Shown here: in pieces, positions 46,380 to 57,536 of the stretch
Layout: every line of letters starts with the position of its first letter
Position numbering within the stretch: position 1 is the stretch's first letter
Assembly: GCA_023374025.1 (NCBI GenBank)
Contig: SIJG01000003.1
Coordinates: forward strand, 3,006,416 to 3,070,415
Source: Heterodera schachtii
Taxonomy: Eukaryota > Nematoda > Chromadorea > Rhabditida > Heteroderidae
DNA length: 64,000 bases
Direction: 5' to 3'
The notes under the pieces: model-generated
Seen by the model: only the letters and a program-made list of their open reading frames with translations
The model's database searches: none
Told to the model about the DNA's origin: nothing
Position numbers and translations under genes: made by a program

Positions 46380-49300
46380 CTGTATAAAGAAAATACAGTT
46401 AAAAATATGATGACAGTTACAGTATCCAAGCCAAACATAGTATGCAAAATCCCAAAGCCAAATACAGTATGCAAAACCCATCGACAGTTAGAGTGTCCGA
46501 ACCACAATTACAGTATCAAAAAACTTATAGACAAAATTACGGTGGGTGTAAATTTTCAATATTTGTATTTCGCCAAAAGGACACCCACCTGACCGTAAAA
46601 TTATTCCTAGTCAGCCGACACTATCCCATAAAATACCGTAACCGGCTGTCATAAACCGTGCAATTTTGTGATCAGCCGATCAAACACACGACCAAATAGT
46701 TTCGATCAGCAATTGACATCACCCTATCCAAGTTTGTTTTAGCTGGCAACTAAAAATTCCCCGATCGGCTGGCACTAACCCAATCAATTTGTGGCATTTG
46801 TGGCTGTCATCAGCACCACCTATTCTTTTTGATCAACCGATGTCATCCAATTCAAAAATGCTGATCGGCTGGCACTCTAACCCAATTAATTTCTGTAATT
46901 GATGGCTGTCATAATCCCTCCCCCGCCCATTTTTGATCAGCTAATATTTATCCAATCCAAAATGTTTGATCGGCTGACCCAATCCACCCAATTTTTGCCA
47001 TCCGCGGCCTGGCACCAACCTGCGCCGCTGCCGGTGCTGCTACCGCCCGCGCACTTGCGCTCCTTGGCCCGCGCATTTTGGAACCACACCTGCACCACGC
47101 GTTTGTGCAGTCCAATCTTTTGGCCCAACGCGTCGCACTCGGCCATCGATGGCGTTTTGAAGTCGTTGAACAGCGATTTCATGATCTGTCCCGGAAATTG
47201 TTATATTTGGCTTTTAAACATCGAGATTAAAAAGCGGAAAATTCATTAAAATAATAACAGCACGGCATACTGTAGCTTAGGGAAGGGGTACGGTATCGCC
47301 AAACTATTAACTCGATGACGACAATTCCCGAAAGCTGACCTCGAAACCGAATATTCTTGAGCATACGGGGTACGATAAATCCAATATACTGTATTCAGTA
47401 TAAAATTATGGGTACGATATGCTGTATGAAATGAATACGATAAAGCGTTGATATACACGTACACAGTATCATCATTTTTATGTCCCACAGTATACCAATG
47501 CTGCTTCCATATTACACCCTTAATTGATAGTCATACTGTACTTACAAACACTTGCATCGGCGTCAAATGAGTGCGGAAGCGTTTATTGGCGGCATTGTTA
47601 TTATTGTGGCTACTGTTGCTGTTGTTGCCAGGTCCATTACCGTTTCCTCCGCCACAACCACCGCTGTTACTGTAGCTGTTGCTACTGTTGCCGATTAACT
47701 GTCCGTTGGGCGACGAATGGAACAATGAGTTAAGCATTGCGGTGCCGGCACCAGAGGTGGAGCAGTACGAGCCCATCGGCGAGCAAACCTGGGGACGGTA
47801 TTTTAATATTCGTGGCATTTTCCTACGTATTCTAACAATGGCATTTACTGTGTCTATACCATATTCCAAACTTTTCTGAGTGCTACGGTAGTATACCCAG
47901 TATTTCGGTATAAGGTTTATCCATCATTAAGTCACATAGAGGCCCATTCGGAAACTTCGTAATTTTCTTAACACACTGTAAGTACAGTATCTGGGCCAGT
48001 ATATATATACAGTAGGCTATTATTTCCAGCGAGGATACTGTATTGAATCCGAATGTATTACTTACTATGTTACGGTATTATTCCCTTCTCATTATCGTAT
48101 CCAATCCGGAGGGTGTTTTTCTCCCATACACCGTACCTGGGATTCCCCGCCGGCGCCATACTGTAGTTGTTGATGTTGCTCATTTGCGCAGCCCCCGTCC
48201 TCGGACATGGAAAACGCGATAGGCGACAACGAATTGGCACCGCATGACCGGCTGGCGCCAACAGCCGGCACCATCATCCATTCGTCACGCGGGTGGGGCG
48301 GCACGGAGGCGGCCGAAAACGACGAAATGCTCAGATCCAACGGCTCACCACCGCCGGCGGAGGTGACGCCAGCTGGCAGTAATTCCTTCGTCGCGTTTGG
48401 CATTGTGCCAGCCGCCGTCGCCGCCGCTTCGTTGTAGTGCCGTGCTGCCGCGCGGTCAGCCGGCGGCGGATGCTGCGAATGGCACCGGTGGGCCTGAAGC
48501 GCGTGCCGATTCGCAAACTGTTGGGCACAGGCGGCACAGTAACAATGCGCGTCACTGTCCGCTCCTCCTTCATGCTTGATCTGATCGCAAAAAAAAAAAT
48601 GGGAGTCAAGATTTGCCGGAACGATCAAATAGGTAGATGAATCTCTCTGGCTTAATGTTGGAGATGATGCAAGAATTAAGCCAACGCGGAGTCAAGGCAA
48701 AGTGTTCGGGCCAAAATATGCGGTTTTCCCGGTAAAAACGGCAAATTCCAGTAAAATGAGGGTAAATTGAAAAATTTTCATGAATTTTTAATTAATTTTT
48801 TTTTTAAATACTTCACAAATTTCGAATAGCCCCGAAAATTAATATGCGAAATTTCAAATTCCTACAAATTAGCAGCAGGTGTGAAATTTTTGAAATTTCG
48901 CAGGCTAGGAACATTGGGTTAGGAGCTTTAAAGTCACATAAATTTAATTCCCATTTGGATGACAAATTGAAAAATTATTAAAAATTATGAATTGGCGCCA
49001 AATGTCGGCGCCTAATTGGCCTGCCCAGCTTAAAATTCAGTGCTCCCAAGTTTTATTTTTTCAAAATAAACATATTAAAGGACCAAACCTTAAGTATATA
49101 TTTTTTTTTTTCAATGTATCAATCCAAAATTTCCTTACAATTAAAAAAAAGAAAATAATAATTTATTAGGCACAAAAATAACAAAATAAATTTCAAAAAT
49201 TAATCATCGTTAAAAAATTTTCCCTAAATTTGCTCTTTGCTCCAAATTTTTTAAAAGAATACAAATTTTTGAGGCTTTTGAGTCAAATTTGGAAAAATTT

Positions 49301-50517
49301 TTAAGCATCAAAAATCAGACAATATAAAAGAATGTTATGGTGAATCAGTATCAGTACAATTTGAAAATTTCTAAGATTTGGACCCTTCAAAATCAAATTC
49401 TTACAAAATTTCGAGAATTTTTGTTTTAATACATTTCCATCTTGAAAAAATCTAAGAAATCAGACCTTTCAAATGTGTCAAACCCTTCAATTCAGTAAAA
49501 CTTGGAAGCACTGTTAATCCTGATTTCGAGCCCAAATCTTGGGACAAATTCGCCGACAAAAAACCCAAAAAGTGCCTATGTCAAAAAGAAAATTCATCAT
49601 TTCATGCACACCTCCTCGTGGTGTTGATCATCCTCATCACCATGATGATGTTCATCTCCAGCACCATGTTCATGTTCATCATCATCGCCATGGCCATGGC
49701 CCGGTGTTGGCCCCAAATTCTGGTGACAGTGCGCGGCGACCAGCTGGCGCAGCAACTCCTGCGTGCTCTGTTCCATGGCGTACATTGTCGCTGCAGTTGC
49801 AGCAGAAGTAGAAGTTGCGTCTGTTGTTGCTGCACTGGTTGTGGTTGTGGTGGTTGTGTTGCAGTTGTAGTTACTATTACTGCTCGACGTGGTCGTCGTC
49901 ATGTTGCTGTTGCTGTTGTGTTGCTGCTGCTTTTGTTCGTCCACCAAAAGGGCCGATGATGACAACAACGGCTCGTTGTTACTGTAACCATTGGTACTGT
50001 TGTCATTTTGCTGTTGCTGTTGGTGTTCATCTCCGACAAAGCAAACGCGTTGCTGGTGCTGGACAAGCTCCAAATAGCGTTGGAACACCTGTTTATGTTA
50101 TACGAAATTTATTGGAAAGAAAAAATTTATGACAAAAATATTTAATTTGATTTTTTTAAAGAATTTTTTTTTAATTAAAAAACCATAAAATTTAATTCCA
50201 AACATTTTGATCGCGAATTGCGCTCCCAAATTTTTAATCGCTTTTTTCCAACCCTTTATTAATTAATGAACCCTAATTAAGTGTCACACCAATTGGCAGC
50301 AGCCAAAACCATTAATACATACAAATAATGGACAAGCGCAACTAATTTTTTCGATATCACTTTTGGGATAGAAAATTGCAAATGCCCTTCCGTTATAAAT
50401 TTTAAAACTTTTCCAAACAATAATTACTAATCAATTAATTAATTAGCCATAATTAAAAACGCCGCACCAATTTGCAACGAACACATTGGAAATTGGCGGA
50501 CGGCGTACGCACAAAGC

Positions 50518-50548
<31 letters not shown>

Positions 50549-53500
50549 CACAAATGCACCATTATTGTGGGCACCTTCGCTGTTGCTGTTGGCGTTGAAC
50601 GGGTTGAAGCCGGTGCCGCCATGGTGCTGTTGCTGATCATCGGCTGGCACATCAGTGGGCCCGCCGGCGCCGCCGGCTGCCAGATTGGCATGCATCAGCA
50701 GGTGGGGCTGCTGCTCGAACACCTTGCGCGCCTTTTGGCGTGCATTTTGGAACCAGACGACAATCACGCGTGGTGACAAACCTGAAATGGTGAAGTGATA
50801 TATATATATATATAATTGGACAAAAAGTGATCGGTAATAGAGACAAGTCAAAGCAAGTGATCGGTGATTGGAAAAAAAAGACAAAAAAGTTTCTGATCAG
50901 TGGGAAGAAAAGAGTGACGTGAAGATGTGAAGTGATCAGCGGAGGAGGCAAAATTACTGATTGCAAAAATGATTATTGAAGAGAGGGATTTGTCCAATGA
51001 AAGTGATCAGAAAAAACATGTTCAGCGGAAAAGGTCAAAGTGTAAAAATGAGGGATGATCGGTGATTAAAAGAAAAAAAGTGATCAGAAAAATTAAAAAC
51101 TAGGAGTGATCACACGTGAAAAAAAATCCGATGGACAGAGCGATCAGGATTGAAATTGATCAGCAAGAGTGATCAAAGAGAATTATATTGAATACCCTTA
51201 ATCACACTCACCCATTTTTTTGCTGAGCATCTCCAAGTCGTCATCCTTCGGATATGCTTGTTTGTCAAAGAACTGTTGCAGCGTTCTCAGCTGGAAGTCC
51301 GTGAAGCGTGTGCGATTGGCCTGCCACAAAAAAATGGGAAATTTTATTTCGGCATTTTATTAAAAAAAAATTAATTACCCTTCGCCCGCTGCCCATCGTT
51401 GTAGCCGCCCCGGTCGTCGCTGTGCCACCGGATGAGGGCGGAACCGAAGCGGATGACGAGGAGGAGGATGAACATGGCACGGCACCGCCCATTTGCGACG
51501 ACGGCACGGAGGTGGAGGACGCTGTGCCGCCAATGCCGCCGCTAGCCGATTGTTGGCCCATCAAACTGTTCAGCAACATATTCTGGCCCGAAAACAGTTG
51601 GCCAAATGTGCCGCCGTTGTTGGTGCCAGCCGCTGCTGCTGCAGCGGCTGCCATGAGGCCAGCGGGCGACGGTTGCAGAAACGGCGATGGTTGTTGCTGT
51701 TGTGCCGCGGATGATGGAGAGGAAAAGCCATTGGAAGTGGGGGTGGAGGAGGAAGCGGCTGGCGCCAATTGGCCAAAAGGATGGAACGGAAAAGCTGGAA
51801 CATAGGAAAGGCATGGATCAGTGTTTATAAATTAATTAAAAAAGTGCCGAAATGGGACAGGAAAAGCGCCTATCTATAATTAGCCAAGGAAAAAAAATGC
51901 CAAAATTAGAAAGGAAAAAACCGATCCGTAATTAGGCCAAAAATACAAAAAATTCAAATGGAAAATTCATCTAAAATGGCAAAAGAAACAAAAGGAATAT
52001 AACTCTGACCAATTAAGCCAAAAATATGCCAAATAGGACCCAAAATGCCACCCATAAAAATGCCAAAATTTCTATCAATGATGAAGCTTTAAAGTTAACA
52101 AAAACCGGAAATCTCATTCATAATAACATGGTATAGTCAAGGAAAAAGTGCCGAAATACGATGACTTAAAGTCCCCCGGCTCACCCGAGAACATTGACGC
52201 AAATGACTCCATGCCACCACCGCTTGCACCCGGCGTTGCGGCCGCACTGTTAGCGGCGCCAGTGCCGAAAAACGGAAACAGCGGGGGCATCAACGCCGCC
52301 GGTTGCTGTGCCGCCTGGTTGCCAAGGCTGGCCAAGAAAGTGCCGGGGTCGACAAATGCCGATGCGGAATGGGATGGCGACGACGACGATTTATCTCCGT
52401 GCCCTTCCACCAATGCTTCATCCCCAAGCCGATGCCGTTGGTCTTCCTCTTCCTCTTCCATTCTTCCCTCATCCACCTCCTTTAATTTAACCTCATCCTC
52501 ATCCTCTTCCTCCTTATTGTCCATCATCCTCTCTGCTTCTTCTTCCTTTCCCTTCCCCTTTTCCTCCTCTTCCTCTTCCCTCTCTCCTTTTTCCTCTTCA
52601 TCCCTCTCCCTCTTCTTTTCCTGCTGCTGTTCATCCTCTTCCATCATTATTGTTGTTGTTCCTCCTTCTTCTTCTATCTCTCCCACTTTTTTCTCTTCCT
52701 CTTCTTCCAAAATCATCCGCTCTTTTTTGCCTGTGCCATTCTCTTCCTCTTCCTCTTCACCCCCATTTTTGGCGCCTCCTCTTCCGACTGGGATTATCCG
52801 TGCCTCGCCCGTCTGATGATAAATGGCCAAATCGATGCCCATTTGGGGCGGAATGCTGAAGTTGTACGGCGAGTCCTTGTCCCGTTGGCGCTCCTTGAAC
52901 AGTGTGTTGCGGAACCAATGCTTAATAGGGGGGGGAGGGGGGCGTAATTAGTTTAATTAGTTTTTTTTTCAAACGCATTATGGCGGAATTCCTAATTAGC
53001 TGGACGTAATTGATTATTGGCGGCATTTGGTATTAATGTAGGGGTGTAACTAATTATTGACGCACATTTATAATTTAAGTGGGAGCGTAATTAATTAAGG
53101 GCGGCATTTCTAAGGGGCGGCGGCGTAATTAGTTAATGGTGGTATTTCTAATGGAAGGCGGAATTAATTAATTAATGGCGGCCTTTCTAAGGGGAGGCGG
53201 AATTAATTAATTAATAGCGGCATTTTTGTTTGATGGACGTAAGAATTAATTATTAGTTAGCTTTCCTAAGTGATAGAATTTAATTAACCAATCGCACAGC
53301 ATGCCTAATTGATGTGCATGATTAATTGTTAGCGAAATTCCGAATTGATGGGAATTATTACGGCATTCCAAATTGATATAGACATAAATGATTAGGGACG
53401 AGGACATAGCGGCATTCCCTAATTGTTAGGGATGTAATTAATTATTTGAGGCATTTGTAATTGATAGTTACTAATTAATGATTAGCAGCAGTCTTAATTG

Positions 53501-56500
53501 AACCAATGAACGGTAATTGATCATATTCATGTTAACTGATTAATTTTATGAATGTTTTGAATCAATGAACCCGTTTTACCTTGATCACCTTCTCAGGCAA
53601 CTGCGCTTTGTGCGCCATCTCCTTGATCTGCTCCTCGCTGGGCGAGTTGTTGATGTCAAAGTACTGTAAGGGAAGGAAGATACAGTATTACCATCAGCAG
53701 TTACTGTAACTCCAAATTTGGTAACTTTCGATATAAGCTCTTAAGGGTTTTCAATTAGACAGAAAAACCCAAAAATTTCGTCATGCTACAAAAAAAAAGT
53801 TGACCAAAGTTTTTCAAATTGGGCGGTGCCGTGCCGAAACGGTCAGCGCCGAAAACTGATTCGGTACCTTATCCTGTCAACACCGCACCTGTCTCAGGAT
53901 TTTCACTTGCTCATCCGCGATCCGGGTGCGTGCCCGCTTCTGTGGTGACGGTGACGGCGCGTTGCTGCTACCGTTGGTGGCACCGGCACCGCCACAACCG
54001 TTGCTGCCGCCGCCGTTACTATTATTGCCAGCCGATGGCATTGCCGACGGTGTTAGCGGCAGCGTAAGTTGGGGCAAAAGCGGCGTTGCTGCCGTGCCAG
54101 TCGTCGTCGTTGTCGGCGGTAGCACTCCACCGCCACCGCACGCATTGCCACCTCCCGCGGCGGCCATTGCTGCGGCTGCCATCAAAAAGCCGCCCGCATC
54201 CGCCTGCGTGCCACCGCCGACGGTTACCGGAGAAGCGCCGGAGATGGCGGCGTTGGCGGTCGCGGCACTGCCACCGAACGGAAAATGTTGCGAAGCAGCG
54301 GTGCCACCAAAAGCGGACACAACGGTGGGCGACGAAGCGGAAAAGGCACCGGCGGCGGACGAAGCGGTGGCCAATGCTTGGAGCACGGACATCAAATCCA
54401 TGGGCGACTGTTGCTGCTGCTGCTGCTGCTGGTGAAACGCTGCCGAGTTGGACAGGGACAAGCAATCAGCTGAACAGGAAAAAAATACTGAGTGATCAGA
54501 GTTGATCAAGCATTGCCATTTTAGGCGTAACTGATGGGGCAAACGCATTAATAGGGTAATTAAAGCAACTTATTGGGAATTATTCGGTGCCAAATTTTTA
54601 GCCCATTAGACACGGAGAATTAGGGGGCGGGCCGGGGAGCGGGGAATAAAGGGACTTTTGTCGGGACTGAAGCAAAACTGAGACTCAATGTGTCAAGATT
54701 CTTCCGGCACAGGAAGGGCTTAATGATGCCGAGAATTTTTGAACATAAGTGAAACAAAACTTAAAATTGAACCCAAAGAAAAGTGGACCAAAAAATTTTT
54801 GAAATTTTTTTTTTAGAAGTTTTGTTGAATATTTAACAACCGATGAATTTATATTTTGAATGACTTTTGATCAGTGATCAGTTCGGTTTGATTTATCGGG
54901 CATTTTTTTAATTATTAATTTTTTGGTAATTTTTAAGCCACGATTTTTTTGTCGTCTGTTCAAAAAACAAAAAATAAAACACATCCGGAAAGCATATGTA
55001 AGTCTACATGCAATTAATTAATTTGAACTTTTGATTTGTTATAAAAACAAAAAATTTTTTTCCGATAGAAATTAATTAAAAAATCGATTAAAACGCTAAT
55101 GAAGTTTTATATTAAAAATGCATAACATAATTTTAGAAGAAAAAAATACAAAATAAAGCTAAACTTTATTAATTTTGAAGAAAATTGAGACTTTTGGACA
55201 TTATGTTTGGCATAATTTCCATTATTTTTAAAAATTTTTTTTATTAATATTATCGAGAAAATACCCAAAAATAAATTTTCTTTGAAATTTTTGCAATCCT
55301 TAAAGGTCAAAGGGGCTGCTTAACAGAGGGGGCCGTTTTAATAGAGTAATTTATAAAAATGCCAAAATATGCACGTAAAATATGCATATCGCGAAATATG
55401 CCAATGGAATTTCGTCGTGGAAGTGTCAATTAAGCCGAGAGTCTCGAGAAAAAGCGAATTTAATTTTGATACCATTAATTAATGAAGTGCTCTCGTTTCC
55501 CCTCCCCCCCCATTTCAAATGGCACATTTAAATCCCACCGCCGGATTCGCGGCTTGTCCGTCCGCTTCCGTTCGTCGTGGCGCCCTCATTATTGCCCATT
55601 AGTGCCATCGTCGTCGTTTGCTGCGGTGCCGCGCCGCCAGCAATTAACGGTGTGCTTCCGGCACGCGCACGCTTTGCCCGAGGCGGACCGATGTTGGTGC
55701 CGCCACCGCTCCCGTCCACGACCGCTTCGTCGTTTGGCGGCGCGGAAGCGCGCAGTGTTGCAGCAGCTGTGGCGCGGCGTCCGTTGGCACCGGTGCCATT
55801 GGTCAGCAAATCGTTGACGCCATTCGTCCCATGGTCGGCAGGCGATGAGTCTGCTGCACACAGTGCTGGCACTGCTTGGAAAGCGTGACTTTGTTCTTCG
55901 GCGGTGGGCGACGCTTTTGGAAAGGCGCCGGCTTGGCCGAGCATATCCAGAAAACCTGGCAACAAATCCAAAATCCATTAAAGCCAAGGGGATAAAGATA
56001 AAATTGAGAAAATTGTAATCAGATAGGCAGTCAGAATTTGTGCCAAAACGGTTAATTTGGAGACATATAAGACGGTGATTAGGTGGATCTCAATTAGTGA
56101 TCAGAAGCAGGCCTCTAAAGAAGGCTCTGTACATGTCGCTGATCAATAACTCTAATATATGAATGAAATGCTGATCAGAAGTGTCAATTTAAGAATGATT
56201 AGAGCGGATCAGACCACAGTGAAAAAGAAAACAAAAAAATAGAGAGTGATAACGAAGATCAGAGATCAATTTGATGATAAATAGCAGATATAAGGATATC
56301 AGTCATAATATTACTCCCAATCATAGAGTGATAATGTTGATCATATGGAATTAACGAAAGCTTAATTGGGCAGTTCTTAGTCATGGTATTTACTACCAAT
56401 CAGAGAAAGCGACTTATCCAAGAAATGTAAGAAACTGATTAGAACTGATCATTTCATCGATAGCACACCCACCAAATCCGCCAGCGGCAGATGCCGCGGC

Positions 56501-57536
56501 CATATGCGCGGCCATCTGCGCGGTGGCCATCAGTGTGGTGGCGGCCGCAGCGGCAGCGGCGGCCGCAACCTGCTGATCAGTGCCGCCAGCACTGATCAGT
56601 TGTTGCTGTTGCTGCTGTTGTTGTGCAGCGGCGAACATATGTGCCATCATTTGGGTGGCCATCAGCTGCTGTTGCTGCTGTAACAAAAAAAAAGTATACA
56701 GTATGACGAAGAAAAACTATGGTATTTTAAGGGATGAAGGGGAGATGATGAATCATCAGTTAAAGGGATGAGGAGGCGATCACAGACCAGTATACAGTAT
56801 GTATTTGCCCTTCTGTGGAAGAGACTTATAATATGGAAAAAGGGATTTTGGAAACGTTGACACAAACTTGTACTGTAACTACCGTACCCGGGTGAGGAAT
56901 TGAAACTTTCACTGTCCAAAACCTATGACCCAAACTTGGACTGTAATACTGTAACTACCGTACCCAGGTGAGGAATTGTATTTTTTCCCTGTCCAAAACC
57001 TATAACACAAATTTATACTGTAACTACAAAACCCGGGTGAGGGACTGAAACCTTTCCCTGTCCACAACCTATGACACAAACTTGTACTGTAACAGTATAC
57101 GGATGATGATTGAAAATTTTTCCCTGTAAAAACCTACCGTATTCATAACACTGTTGTTGTTGTTACTGTTGTTGGAGATACAGTAGCCATTGGTGGACGG
57201 TTTGAATAGCTCGTCAAACGTGCTGCCACCACTTGCTGGGGTTCTTGGCACATTGGCATTGTCCATGGCACTGCCGCCGTTGCTTAATGATGCTGCCACC
57301 AATGGCATTGTTGGCATTCCACCTGTTGCTTGTTCACCAGCAGCCAAATGGTGGGCTACAGTAGTTGTTGCGGCGCCGGACGAACTACCGTTTCGCGCAG
57401 ACGACGATGAGGAATGGTGATTATTGTTGTGATAATGATGATTACGGTGGTGGTGATTATGGTGATGGTGGTGATGGTGATTATGTGCTGTTGCGCCGGC
57501 AGTAGCTGCCGCGAGTTTGCCCATATTATTGCTTTG
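44121..57536 (-). CDS. zfh-2: ZFH-2/ZFHX-type zinc-finger homeodomain factor (5'-partial)
   Basis: The last 17 exons on the minus strand, 1834 codons, every junction in phase: 57536-57138, 56677-56473, 55955-55539, 54469-53889, 53663-53580, 52920-52185, 51794-51379, 51320-51212, 50781-50468, 50088-49612, 48580-48137, 47788-47546, 47185-47020, 46379-45951, 45346-45135, 44709-44554 and 44237-44121. Order: low-complexity H/N/Q/A-rich segment, homeodomain 1, an acidic E/K block, homeodomain 2, two fingers, PLDLS motif, homeodomain 3, three fingers, stop. [14 protein letters not shown] with [12 protein letters not shown] in homeodomain 1 is diagnostic of the ATBF1/ZFHX3-ZFH-2 family, whose members are large nuclear regulators of neuronal differentiation. 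The first exon starts at an acceptor (TTTTTACAG) in phase 0, so upstream exons, probably with the N-terminal fingers, are missing; none was found up to 64000. Confidence 0.95.
47054..47584 (-). other. Homeodomain 3 of ZFH-2-like protein
   Basis: [13 protein letters not shown] ends one exon and [20 protein letters not shown] begins the next. Helix 3 is [15 protein letters not shown], with W48, F49, N51 and R53 present. It matches the last ZFHX homeodomain (FxDYxTPTMxEC). Confidence 0.95.
48329..48343 (-). other. PLDLS motif, consensus CtBP-binding site
   Basis: The codons read PLDLS within [14 protein letters not shown], between homeodomains 2 and 3. PxDLS is the known docking motif for CtBP co-repressors; function here is inferred. 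Confidence 0.6.
50025..50520 (-). other. Split C2HC finger after homeodomain 2
   Basis: FQCVRCKL at the end of one exon joins [17 protein letters not shown] in the next (C-x2-C-x12-H-x5-C). Another finger, [17 protein letters not shown] with a following H, lies in the exon starting at 48580. Confidence 0.85.
50722..51320 (-). other. Homeodomain 2 of ZFH-2-like protein
   Basis: [20 protein letters not shown] and [15 protein letters not shown] lie in one exon; [19 protein letters not shown], recognition helix included, opens the next. It matches the ZFHX RTRFTDYQLRVLQDFFD homeodomain. Confidence 0.96.
52434..52758 (-). other. Long acidic E/K-rich insertion between homeodomains 1 and 2
   Basis: About 108 residues dominated by E with K, R, D, Q and M in short irregular periods. 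On the plus strand it is a CT-rich pyrimidine stretch. It has no stop codon and stays in the frame of homeodomain 1 and the following exon, so it is translated in this model. ZFHX relatives have a linker here that I recall as shorter and less acidic. Confidence 0.8.
52870..53939 (-). other. Homeodomain 1 of ZFH-2-like protein
   Basis: Three exons encode it: [14 protein letters not shown], then [20 protein letters not shown] and QLPEKVIK, then [20 protein letters not shown]. The WFRN recognition helix is the atypical ZFHX form. Confidence 0.97.
52960..53560. repeat. Degenerate GGCGGAATTAATTAATGGCG repeats in a homeodomain-1 intron
   Basis: GGCGGCATTTCTAAGGGG/GGCGTAATTAATTA-type units of about 40-60 bp recur many times between the second and third homeodomain-1 exons. 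It looks like a decayed minisatellite. Confidence 0.65.
54900..55538. other. AT-rich intron of ZFH-2-like gene
   Basis: No exon or named repeat. A/T homopolymers predominate, with a CTCTCGTTTCCCC patch near the donor end. The GAGAGTCTCGAG word occurs at 55437-55448. Confidence 0.5.
56860..57135. repeat. Four tandem units of about 70-77 bp next to a splice donor
   Basis: AAACTTGTACTGTAACTACC...GGGTGAGGAATTGAAA...CCTGTCCAAAACCTATGACA repeats four times. The last unit runs into CCCTGTAAAAACCTAC, the reverse of the exon's GTAGGT donor at 57137-57132. Confidence 0.8.
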
